Part shown: positions 1 to 5,439 of the stretch, in pieces
How the letters are laid out: every line of letters begins with the position of its first letter
Position numbering within the stretch: position 1 is the first letter of the stretch
NCBI GenBank assembly: GCA_029939615.1
Contig: JAOZSP010000113.1
Coordinates: 1 to 5,806 of the forward strand
Length of the DNA: 5,806 bases
Origin: Candidatus Izemoplasma sp.
GTDB lineage: Bacteria; Bacillota_I; Bacilli_A; Izemoplasmatales; Izemoplasmataceae
Direction of reading: 5' to 3'
Notes under the pieces: model-generated
Databases searched by the model: none
What the model was told of the DNA's origin: nothing
What the model saw: only the letters and a program-made list of their open reading frames with translations
Translations under genes and position numbers: made by a program

Positions 1-1
1 A

Positions 2-736
2 CAGGGAGTTTTTCAAGGGAAAGACCAAAATGTTTCATTACCTTGTAATCCATCTTTAGAATCTATATTAGTTGTTCATGCACCAAATTCTAAGCTTGAT
101 GAAAGAAAAGCAATAACTAAATTACTAAAATCAAAGAGTATTGTTGAAGAATGTAAACCTTTAAAAGATCAAGATTTACGAGGATGGATAAAAAGACAAT
201 TGGGAAAAAATAATATCTCAATTGACGTTGATGCAATGAATGAAATGTTAAAACGAGTTGAGAATAATACAGAAGTATTGGTTAATGAGACCAGTAAACT
301 AGTTTTATACTCTGAAGGATATAAAAAAGTTGATCTAGATACAGTAAAAAGAGTGATTACAAAGAATGTAGAAGATAATGTTTATGAAATAACTAATATG
401 TTACTTGAAAATAAACGTGGTAGAGCTCTCGAAATATATAGTGATTTAATAATGCATAGTGAAGATCCATTACGAATCTTAGGTATACTGGTAAATAAAT
501 ATCGAGAAATTCTTCATACAAAAATACTTTTAAAACAAGGAAAAGATAAAGCGGATATTGCAAGTTATTTTAATGCTACTAGCGGGAGAACATATTATAT
601 GATGAAGAACGCTAGAAGCGTTAGCACAGACCTTGTAAAGAAACAACTTAGAACATTAGAGGATATTGATTATAAAATTAAGACGGGACGAATTGATAAA
701 AAAATAGGATTGGAGTTATTCATCCTTGGAGCATAA
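2..736 (+). CDS. holA: DNA polymerase III delta subunit (clamp loader), 3' part
   Basis: The delta subunit is the wrench of the clamp-loader complex: it opens the sliding clamp so that it can be placed on primed DNA. The frame is open from base 2, so the gene enters from outside the window. About 244 residues remain of a family usually near 330-350, so roughly the first 90-100 (most of the N-terminal AAA+-like domain) are missing here. The visible part starts with the end of domain I (ESILVV, then NSKLDERK), continues with the helical lid (LKDQDLRGWIKRQLG, codons from about 161), and ends in the collar domain with the family signatures DPLRILGILVNKYREIL and the C-terminal IKTGRIDKKIGLELFIL. 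A TTG at 200 could be mistaken for a start, but homology clearly continues upstream of it. The gene converges on rpsT, as in Bacillus (yqeN/rpsT). Identification is by recognised motifs; confidence is high. Confidence 0.93.
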   Translation, partial: QGVFQGKDQNVSLPCNPSLESILVVHAPNSKLDERKAITKLLKSKSIVEECKPLKDQDLRGWIKRQLGKNNISIDVDAMNEMLKRVENNTEVLVNETSKLVLYSEGYKKVDLDTVKRVITKNVEDNVYEITNMLLENKRGRALEIYSDLIMHSEDPLRILGILVNKYREILHTKILLKQGKDKADIASYFNATSGRTYYMMKNARSVSTDLVKKQLRTLEDIDYKIKTGRIDKKIGLELFILGA

Positions 737-767
737 AAAAAACGACAAATTTTTATTTGTCGTTTTA
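735..767. terminator. Bidirectional terminator between convergent holA and rpsT
   Basis: A perfect 12-bp inverted repeat (739-750 paired with 755-766, loop TTTT) begins just after the holA stop and ends 3 bp before the rpsT stop. On the minus strand it is followed by a run of eight T (735-742), partly contained in the stem, a good intrinsic terminator for rpsT. On the plus strand the T run is only four bases (763-766) and lies in the stem, so termination of holA should be weaker. The stem core is CGACAAAT/ATTTGTCG. Confidence 0.88.
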
Positions 768-769
768 AA

Positions 770-1033
770 TTACTTAATTTCGTTTACTCTTTTAGCTAGT
801 CTTGACTTTTGTCTAGCGACATAGTTTTTATGATTGATACCTTTTGTTACTGATTTGTCCAATCTTTTGGACGCTTCTGCTAAAAATTTAACTGCAGCTT
901 CCTTGTCATTGTTTTCGATACTTTCATCAACGTTTTTAAAAGCTGTTTTTAAACCTGATTTTCGTGCTGCATTTGCAAGACGTCTTTTTTCATTAGTTTT
1001 ATTTCTTTTCATTTGTCCTTTGATATTTGCCAT
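770..1033 (-). CDS. rpsT: Small ribosomal subunit protein S20 (bS20)
   Basis: S20 binds 16S rRNA in the 30S body early in assembly. The protein is 87 residues, the usual length, and very basic. It starts MANIKGQMKR followed by NKTNEKRRLANAARKS (11-26), the family's N-terminal rRNA-binding helix, and ends with HKNYVARQKSRLAKRVNEI (68-86), the standard C-terminal signature. The ATG at 1031-1033 is preceded by a strong Shine-Dalgarno (GGAGGTGA, complementary to 1039-1046) at normal spacing. It lies 59 bp downstream of the YqxD-like gene on the same strand with no terminator between, so some readthrough is likely, but it also has its own promoter. It shares a hairpin terminator with the convergent holA. 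Confidence 0.97.
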   Translation of the reverse strand: MANIKGQMKRNKTNEKRRLANAARKSGLKTAFKNVDESIENNDKEAAVKFLAEASKRLDKSVTKGINHKNYVARQKSRLAKRVNEIK

Positions 1034-1063
1034 TTATGTCACCTCCATTTAACAAGCGTTATA

Positions 1064-1092
1064 ATTGTAACAAAATCAAAACTAAAAAGCAA
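1064..1092 (-). promoter_or_regulatory. Predicted sigma-A type promoter of rpsT
   Basis: Reading the minus strand there is TTGCTT (1087-1092), a 17-bp spacer and TACAAT (1064-1069). The -10 matches consensus at 5 of 6 positions and the -35 at 3 of 6. The expected transcript start near 1057 would give a leader of about 24 nt containing the Shine-Dalgarno. The -35 box directly abuts the stop codon of the upstream gene. Confidence 0.6.
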
Positions 1093-1527
1093 CTATAATT
1101 TACTATTAATTAGTTTTGTTAAATTTTCTTCAAATTTGATGTCGTTTTCTTTAGTTCTTTTCCTTGGACCACGCATTTTTTTATGCTTTCTAAGTTTTTG
1201 ATTAGTGGCTCTTTGTGTTAATAAACTTAAGATATTATCATCATCATAAATTAATCCGTTTTGACTTATAGGAAAAGTTTTTTTACTTAAAGCCATCGTT
1301 GCAACTCCATAGTCCTGAGTTACTATTATATCACCTTTTAATGACTTGTTTATTAAAAAGTAATCAACACTATCGGCACCCTTATCTAAAATAAATACTT
1401 TGCTATATCCATCATCATAAACATGAGAGTTATCCAAAAACATCAATACTTCAATATTGAATGTTTTTGCTTGTCTAACAATGATCTTTTTTACTGGACA
1501 TGCATCTGCGTCTACTAATATTCTCAT
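1093..1527 (-). CDS. YaiI/YqxD family (DUF188, UPF0178) PIN-like domain protein
   Basis: This 144-residue protein belongs to the conserved YaiI/YqxD family, whose fold is related to PIN-type nucleases; no activity is firmly established to my knowledge. The defining elements are all present: the N-terminal MRILVDADACPVKK (D6, D8, C10), the central KGADSVD (49-55), the strand-turn motif GDIIVTQDYGVA (65-76, with T70 and D72), and the C-terminal RGPRKRTKEND (119-129). The acidic residues D6, D8, D55, D66 and D72 are plausible metal ligands by analogy with PIN domains, which is inference. The start is the ATG at 1525-1527, preceded by a moderate Shine-Dalgarno GGTGAT; an internal start would delete the DADACP motif. 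It is divergent from cvfB and is followed by rpsT on the same strand. In Bacillus the homologue yqxD lies near dnaG/sigA, so its placement here is different. The stop codon is TAG. Confidence 0.9.
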   Translation of the reverse strand: MRILVDADACPVKKIIVRQAKTFNIEVLMFLDNSHVYDDGYSKVFILDKGADSVDYFLINKSLKGDIIVTQDYGVATMALSKKTFPISQNGLIYDDDNILSLLTQRATNQKLRKHKKMRGPRKRTKENDIKFEENLTKLINSKL

Positions 1528-1542
1528 ACTATCACCGTGAAT

Positions 1543-1551
1543 AGTATATCA
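1543..1551 (-). promoter_or_regulatory. Possible extended -10 promoter of the yqxD-like gene
   Basis: On the minus strand TGATATACT forms an extended -10 element (TG, one base, then TATACT, 5 of 6 to consensus). There is no recognisable -35 at 16-18 bp. The start would fall near 1536, leaving a leader of only about 9 nt, barely enough to contain the Shine-Dalgarno. A more upstream start cannot be excluded. Confidence 0.4.
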
Positions 1552-1746
1552 AAAAATAACTCAATTGGCTCTTTTATTAATTATTATCTTATAAATAATT
1601 GTGTAACAGTAAAAATTACACCTTTTCTTTTCATTATCCATTGTAATAATTAGTCCTAAAGAGAAACAGCGGAAAGACTAAAATCAAAATTAAAAAATAT
1701 TGATTTTGAAATATAGAATATGTTAATGTATTAATTGCGTAAACTT

Positions 1747-1755
1747 TGCTATAAT
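1747..1755 (+). promoter_or_regulatory. Extended -10 promoter of cvfB
   Basis: TGCTATAAT is a perfect extended -10 element. The -35 position at 17 bp (1727-1732, TGTATT) is poor, as is common for extended -10 promoters. A second, weaker candidate is TTGAAA (1706-1711) with TATTAA (1729-1734) at 17 bp. From the main element the start would be near 1762, giving a leader of about 14 nt that begins at the Shine-Dalgarno. Confidence 0.62.
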
Positions 1756-1775
1756 ATAAATAAGGTGGTGGTACA

Positions 1776-2639
1776 ATGATTTTAGCCATGGGTGAAATAA
1801 ATCATTTAGAAGTATTAAGAGAAACTGATTTTTCATATATTTTAGGTGACCTTGAGCAAGAAGTCTTTCTTCATAAAAATCAAGTCGAAGGAGAGATTGA
1901 AGTTGGTGAAAGAATAGAAGTTTTTCTTTATTTCGATAACCAAAAACGAATTACAGCTACAATGAGAAAACCTTTAGTAGATCAAGATAATCCAGCGTTT
2001 TTAGAAGTTATTGATGTTAATTATCATTTAGGAGTTTTCTTGAATGTAGGATTAATAAAGGATTTATTATTGTCTCGGGATGATTTGTCTTTTATAAGAA
2101 ATGAATGGCCGAGAAAAGGTGACAAAATTTTTGTGAAAATGAAAGCTTCAAGAAATCAGTTGTCTGCTAAGATAATACCAAGATATAGTATAGCTAAATA
2201 CTTGAAACCTGAAGAAGAATTAGTTGAGGGTGAAAAATATCTAGCTTATAATGTTTATAAAACAGAAGAAGGAAACGTATTTATCACTGAAAAAGGACAT
2301 TATATTTTTGTCTATTTTAAACATATGAGAAAAGTCTACCGTTTAGGAGAACAAGCTGAAGTCAAAATTAGTATTGTTAAAGGTGGTTTTGATTATAATG
2401 GAACATTAATAATGCAAAAAGAATTAATGATGAGTGAAGATGCTTTAAGAATAAAAGAGTATTTACAAAAACATGATGGTGAAATGTCATTTACAGACAA
2501 ATCTAGCGTTGAAGACATCGAAGAAGTATTTCACATGTCAAAAAGCGCGTTTAAAAGAGCTTTAGGAGTCCTATATAAAAGCAAAGCAGTCTTACTTGAA
2601 AAAGATAAAACAGTAATTGTTAAAGACGTTGAAAATTAG
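1776..2639 (+). CDS. cvfB: CvfB-like S1 domain RNA-binding protein with C-terminal winged helix
   Basis: This 287-residue protein matches the CvfB/YitL family, known in staphylococci as a regulator of virulence factor expression that binds RNA; its exact role here is unknown. The layout is three S1/OB-like beta-barrel modules followed by a winged helix. Module 1 is about 8-65 (LEVLRETDFSYILG, EVFLHKNQ), module 2 about 72-138 (PAFLEVIDVNYHLGVFLNVG, then LLLSRDDL), module 3 about 150-215 (VFITEKGHYIFVY, VYRLGEQAEVKI). The winged helix is about 220-285 and contains the diagnostic HMSKSAFKRALGVLYK (253-268). The start at 1776 follows AAGGTGG (1762-1768) with a 7-nt spacer. An ATG at 1788 (residue 5) aligns better with some family N-termini but is spaced too far from the Shine-Dalgarno. 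There is no terminator before yebC, so cotranscription is possible. The stop codon is TAG. Confidence 0.88.
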   Translation: MILAMGEINHLEVLRETDFSYILGDLEQEVFLHKNQVEGEIEVGERIEVFLYFDNQKRITATMRKPLVDQDNPAFLEVIDVNYHLGVFLNVGLIKDLLLSRDDLSFIRNEWPRKGDKIFVKMKASRNQLSAKIIPRYSIAKYLKPEEELVEGEKYLAYNVYKTEEGNVFITEKGHYIFVYFKHMRKVYRLGEQAEVKISIVKGGFDYNGTLIMQKELMMSEDALRIKEYLQKHDGEMSFTDKSSVEDIEEVFHMSKSAFKRALGVLYKSKAVLLEKDKTVIVKDVEN

Positions 2640-2657
2640 TCGACATTAGTATATAAT
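2629..2657 (+). promoter_or_regulatory. Strong predicted promoter of yebC, overlapping the end of cvfB
   Basis: TTGAAA (2629-2634), a 17-bp spacer and TATAAT (2652-2657) make a near-consensus sigma-A type promoter. The -35 lies within the last codons of cvfB (its TTGAAA spans the Val-Glu-Asn codons). The start would be near 2664 and the leader about 26 nt. Confidence 0.75.
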
Positions 2658-2689
2658 AAAATCAAAAAAATAACATAAAAGGTGATATT

Positions 2690-3406
2690 ATGGGACGTAA
2701 ATTTGAAGTAAGAAAAGCATCGATGGCAAAAACAATGTTACATAAAAGTAAACTATATTCACGTTACGGTAAAGAAATCTATATGGTAGCAAAAACAGGA
2801 GGAGCTAATCCTGATGCAAACCTATCATTAAAACATTTGATTGAACGAGCAAAAAAAGCACAAGTGCCAACTGATGTAATTAAAAGAAATATTCAAAAAG
2901 CTGAAAAAGGTATTGGTGAAGATTTTGTTGCAATCCGTTATGAAGGATTTGGACCTGGAGGTATTGGAATTATTGTTGATACTCTTACAGACAACGTAAA
3001 CAGAACAGTAAGCGAAGTAAGAAACTGTTTTACAAAAACTCAAAGTAAATTAGGAGTAAGTGGTAGCGTTGAACATGGATATCGCCATCTATCGCATATT
3101 AGTGTTAAAGGAATGGATGAAGAAACTGTTTTTGAGACTTTATTAATGAGTGATCTTGATATTAACGAAATTGAAGAAGAAAACGGTATTGTAGAAATTG
3201 AAGCAAATGGATACGATATAAGTAAAATTCAAAAAGCATTAGAAGATGAAGGTGCTGAAATAATTGATGCTGAAAAAGGATGGTATCCTTTAGATTACAT
3301 TGAATTAGATTCTGAAAATAAAGGTTTATTTGATAAATTTATGGAGCTAATTAATGATGTTGAAGATGTTCAAGAAGTATTTCATAACGTTAAAACAACC
3401 GATTAA
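2690..3406 (+). CDS. YebC/PmpR/TACO1 family protein, YeeN (YebC2) type
   Basis: The family comprises cytosolic proteins related to mitochondrial TACO1. They were first described as transcriptional regulators, and more recent work implicates them in relieving ribosome stalling at proline-rich stretches, with the YeeN/YebC2 branch of Bacillota shown to do so. The protein is 238 residues, the normal length. Visible signatures are the N-terminal MGRKFEVRKASMAKT, RYGKEIYMVAK (25-35), the tract RAKKAQVPTDVIKRNI (53-68), YEGFGPGG (84-91), TDNVNRTVSEVRNCFTK (100-116), GVSGSV (122-127) and the C-terminal NDVEDVQEVFHNV (222-234). The MGRK N-terminus, in place of MAGHSKW, places it in the YeeN branch. 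The start is the ATG at 2690, with AAAGGTGA (2678-2685) just upstream. It has its own promoter and terminator and so can be monocistronic. Function as a translation factor is family inference. Confidence 0.93.
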   Translation: MGRKFEVRKASMAKTMLHKSKLYSRYGKEIYMVAKTGGANPDANLSLKHLIERAKKAQVPTDVIKRNIQKAEKGIGEDFVAIRYEGFGPGGIGIIVDTLTDNVNRTVSEVRNCFTKTQSKLGVSGSVEHGYRHLSHISVKGMDEETVFETLLMSDLDINEIEEENGIVEIEANGYDISKIQKALEDEGAEIIDAEKGWYPLDYIELDSENKGLFDKFMELINDVEDVQEVFHNVKTTD

Positions 3407-3408
3407 TT

Positions 3409-3435
3409 AAAGAGTGGATCTCCACTCTTTTTCTT
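3409..3435 (+). terminator. Intrinsic terminator of yebC
   Basis: The arms AAAGAGTGGA (3409-3418) and TCCACTCTTT (3421-3430) are perfectly complementary. With a realistic loop of four bases this gives a 9-bp stem, followed by a T-rich tail (TTTTTCTT from 3428). It starts two bases after the yebC stop codon. Confidence 0.88.
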
Positions 3436-3462
3436 GTTAAATATTTGGTCAACTGTTATAAT
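3434..3462 (+). promoter_or_regulatory. Strong predicted promoter of the MFS transporter gene
   Basis: TTGTTA (3434-3439), a 17-bp spacer and TATAAT (3457-3462), with TG one base before the -10 (3454-3455), combine a -35, consensus spacing and an extended -10. The -35 overlaps the T-rich tail of the yebC terminator. A start near 3469 gives a leader of about 24 nt. Confidence 0.75.
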
Positions 3463-3492
3463 TAGGAGAACTTTTAAGATAGGAAGATATTC

Positions 3493-4731
3493 ATGAAAAA
3501 ATCTGTTGTTATTGTATTAATTTTATATTTTTTCCAAGGTCTTATTCATAACCTTGGACATCCAATTACTCCTGACTTTGTTGGAGATTTAGGTATTGAG
3601 GATTACATGTTTGGTGTATTTTTTGCATTAATGAGTTTTGGACTTGTTTTGGGAGGTCCATTTTGGGGTATCTTAGGAGATAGAGGAAACAAAAAAACAT
3701 TGATATTAATTGGATTAGTAATTTATTCGATAGGACAGTATATATTTGGTAATGTTCACAATACTTATATAATGATGATTGTTCGCTTTTTATCAGGATT
3801 TGGAGTTAGTGCTAGTGTAACATTGTTAATGTCATATTTAATTGAGATATCTTGTAAGGATAAAAAAACACGTAACATTGCATTTGGGACTGCTGCAATG
3901 GCAATAGGTGCTAGCATTGGTTACTTAATTGGAGGGTATTTACCAGAGATTCTAAATGGTGAACCAATTGTAGAAAACTCAGTGGGATTATACAGTGTAG
4001 CAGCAGAAAATATCTTTTTAATACAAGCAATTACTAACGTATTTTTTGCGCTCACTGCATTCATATTATTAAAAAATAATCATAATGGAGTAAAACAAAC
4101 TAAAAAATCAAGTTTCTTCCAAGGGTTTAAAGATATTAGAGAAATGGGAATGAACCTAAATGTATTTCTAATTAGTTTAACTTTTGTATCTATTGGAGCG
4201 ATAAATATTTCTAAATATCTTGAAGTATATATATCAGATTTAGGATATGGAAGTGAAGGGATTGGTAAATTTGTTTTTGTAACGGGAATTGTTAGTATTG
4301 TTACAACAGCTACAATAATTCCATTAGTAATTAAACTTAAAAGAGACGTTATGATTATGGTATTAGTAAATATTGTTAGCGCAATAATCTTGTTTAGTGT
4401 ATTTAGAATAAATGAAGTGATGATTGCTCTTTATACATTATTTATGTTTTATGTTGTAATGAAAGCTATCTATGCTCCTCTTGAAACATCGTTTATTTCA
4501 TCATTTGCAAAAGATGGAGAATATGGGAAAGTTATGGGAGTTAGACAATCATTTTTTGCAATTGGGTTTGTAATAGGACCTCTTATTGGAGGATTCCTTT
4601 ATGACATAAAACCACTACTTGTATTTGATTTTAGTGTATTGATGTTTATAATAGCCGCAATCTTGGTTGTTTTAGTAAAAAATAATATCAAAAGAGAACT
4701 AAAAAATAACAAAGAAATAGATGTTGTATAA
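3493..4731 (+). CDS. Major facilitator superfamily transporter, 12-helix, probable efflux type
   Basis: This 412-residue integral membrane protein has about 12 hydrophobic segments, at roughly residues 4-22, 38-57, 68-87, 91-116, 128-150, 173-193, 223-241, 256-280, 285-303, 308-332, 350-370 and 374-396, with a central polar loop at 195-222. MFS motif A is in the loop between helices 2 and 3 (GILGDRGNKK, 59-68, with D63 and R64). A motif B-like RFLSGFG (98-104) follows, and a motif C-like GASIGYLIGG (139-148) lies in helix 5; motif C is typical of drug/proton antiporters. A related glycine-rich stretch GFVIGPLIGG (358-367) occurs in helix 11. These suggest a proton-coupled exporter, but the substrate cannot be read from sequence. 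The ATG follows AGGAAG (3481-3486) with a 6-nt spacer. The gene has its own promoter and no clear terminator after it. It is not a usual partner of yebC or pgsA. Confidence 0.88.
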   Translation: MKKSVVIVLILYFFQGLIHNLGHPITPDFVGDLGIEDYMFGVFFALMSFGLVLGGPFWGILGDRGNKKTLILIGLVIYSIGQYIFGNVHNTYIMMIVRFLSGFGVSASVTLLMSYLIEISCKDKKTRNIAFGTAAMAIGASIGYLIGGYLPEILNGEPIVENSVGLYSVAAENIFLIQAITNVFFALTAFILLKNNHNGVKQTKKSSFFQGFKDIREMGMNLNVFLISLTFVSIGAINISKYLEVYISDLGYGSEGIGKFVFVTGIVSIVTTATIIPLVIKLKRDVMIMVLVNIVSAIILFSVFRINEVMIALYTLFMFYVVMKAIYAPLETSFISSFAKDGEYGKVMGVRQSFFAIGFVIGPLIGGFLYDIKPLLVFDFSVLMFIIAAILVVLVKNNIKRELKNNKEIDVV

Positions 4732-4755
4732 ACAAGATTTTAATTAATTAAATAA

Positions 4756-4784
4756 TTGAGAATATCTAGTATCTATGGTATAAT
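4756..4784 (+). promoter_or_regulatory. Strong predicted promoter of pgsA
   Basis: TTGAGA (4756-4761, 5 of 6), a 17-bp spacer and TATAAT (4779-4784), with TG at 4776-4777 making an extended -10. The start near 4791 would give a leader of about 12 nt that begins at the Shine-Dalgarno GAGGTG (4792-4797). Confidence 0.75.
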
Positions 4785-4802
4785 TTTCTTTGAGGTGTTT
4801 AT

Positions 4803-5384
4803 ATGAATTTACCAAATAAATTAAGTATGTTTAGAATTATTTTAGTACCTGTTTTAGTGTATTTTTATTATCAAGAAATGTGGTATATAACAGCTGGTGG
4901 AAGTGGCGTTATTTTCCCCTATTTTTTAGCACCAATTTTTATTGTTGCATCACTTACTGATTTTTTAGATGGATATATTGCAAGAAAAAGAAATTTGGTT
5001 ACTACATTTGGAAAATTTATTGATCCTTTAGCAGATAAATTAATTGTTATGGCAGCATTGTTAATTTTAACTAATCCAGAGCAATTAAGTTCTATTGCAA
5101 CAATACCTTTATGGATACCAATTGTTATCATGTCAAGAGAGTTTATCGTGACAGGAATTAGATTAGTAGCTGTTGGTGATGGTAAAGTAATTGCTGCTAG
5201 TAATTTAGGAAAATATAAAACAGCAACAACAATGGTAGCTTTAGTACTATTATTAATGTTTCCATATTATGAGTTATTCGCAGATATTGGAATATGGATA
5301 TTATATGTTGGTGTTATACTAACTGTTGTTAGTGGAATAGATTATTTTATTAAGAATAAAGAAGTAATTATTAAATCAATATAA
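4803..5384 (+). CDS. pgsA: CDP-diacylglycerol-glycerol-3-phosphate 3-phosphatidyltransferase (PGP synthase)
   Basis: The enzyme transfers the phosphatidyl group from CDP-diacylglycerol to glycerol-3-phosphate, the committed step to phosphatidylglycerol, in the cytoplasmic membrane. The protein is 193 residues, normal for PgsA. It opens with the typical MNLPNKLSMFRIILVPVLV. The CDP-alcohol phosphatidyltransferase signature D-x2-D-G-x2-A-R-x8-G-x3-D-x3-D is complete: D53, D56, G57, A60, R61, G70, D74 and D78, so the metal and substrate site is intact. Downstream are the PgsA-typical SREFIVTGIRLVA (near 111-123) and a GKYKTATTM stretch, with several membrane helices to the C-terminus. Those motifs favour PgsA over cardiolipin or phosphatidylserine synthases of the same superfamily. 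It has its own promoter, and a GAGGTG Shine-Dalgarno with a 5-nt spacer fixes the ATG at 4803. recA follows 55 bp later with no terminator between, the order known from Bacillota except that cinA is missing. Confidence 0.94.
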   Translation: MNLPNKLSMFRIILVPVLVYFYYQEMWYITAGGSGVIFPYFLAPIFIVASLTDFLDGYIARKRNLVTTFGKFIDPLADKLIVMAALLILTNPEQLSSIATIPLWIPIVIMSREFIVTGIRLVAVGDGKVIAASNLGKYKTATTMVALVLLLMFPYYELFADIGIWILYVGVILTVVSGIDYFIKNKEVIIKSI

Positions 5385-5403
5385 GAAAAAAAGAGAACTT
5401 ATG

Positions 5404-5421
5404 AGTATTATACTATTAGTA
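5404..5421 (+). promoter_or_regulatory. Palindromic element and candidate -10 upstream of recA
   Basis: Two 11-bp imperfect palindromes overlap here: AGTAT-T-ATACT (5404-5414) and TACTA-T-TAGTA (5411-5421). Together they read AGTA-N3-TACT-N3-AGTA. The first contains TATACT (5409-5414), a 5-of-6 -10 box, but the 17-bp -35 position is a run of A and there is no TG extension. This may be a regulated weak promoter with an operator over the -10, or recA may rely on readthrough from pgsA. The assignment is tentative. Confidence 0.35.
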
Positions 5422-5425
5422 AAAC

Positions 5426-5432
5426 AAGGAGG
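5426..5432 (+). promoter_or_regulatory. Consensus Shine-Dalgarno of recA
   Basis: AAGGAGG, a full match to the anti-Shine-Dalgarno end of 16S rRNA, sits 7 nt before the ATG at 5440. It fixes the start and is the strongest ribosome binding site in the window. Confidence 0.85.
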
Positions 5433-5439
5433 ATACTTC

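Larger units (their letters stand above)
1528..1775. other. Divergent control region between yqxD-like gene and cvfB
   Basis: These 248 bp contain no credible gene. They hold a promoter reading in each direction, described separately, and several small dyads: GTGTAA/TTACAC (1601-1606 and 1616-1621), AATTATT/AATAATT (1579-1585 and 1594-1600), TAGTC/GACTA (1651-1655 and 1676-1680) and AAAATCAA/TTGATTTT (1680-1687 and 1700-1707). The stretch 1651-1680 is noticeably less AT-rich than its surroundings. I recognise no riboswitch or known RNA in it. Confidence 0.6.

Noticed and set aside
200..736. holA starting at the TTG at 200
   Set aside because: Clear delta-subunit sequence continues in frame upstream to the window edge, so the TTG is internal.
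834..1052. Plus-strand open frame of 72 codons
   Set aside because: It lies antisense to rpsT, has no recognisable domain or ribosome binding site, and is explained by the complement of a real gene.
1013..1201. Plus-strand open frame of 62 codons across the rpsT/yqxD-like junction
   Set aside because: It has low-complexity hydrophobic content, no Shine-Dalgarno, and overlaps two well supported genes on the other strand.
1561..1641. Possible 26-codon minus-strand peptide (MDNEKKRC...) upstream of the yqxD-like gene
   Set aside because: The nearest purine-rich stretch (AGGA) is too far from the ATG, composition is just AT-rich, and there is no supporting homology I recognise.
2828..3043. Minus-strand open frame inside yebC
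   Set aside because: It is the complement of conserved yebC codons with a composition atypical of proteins.
4730..4757. Terminator after the MFS gene
   Set aside because: Only the palindrome TTAATTAATTAA and a 4-bp TTGT/ACAA pairing are present; both are too weak and lack a GC stem or T tail.
4919..5131. Minus-strand open frame inside pgsA
   Set aside because: It is the complement of the pgsA catalytic region and has no independent signals.
5393..5406. LexA (SOS) box before recA
   Set aside because: AGAAC-N4-GAGTA matches only the first half of the CGAAC-N4-GTTCG consensus; the second half does not fit.
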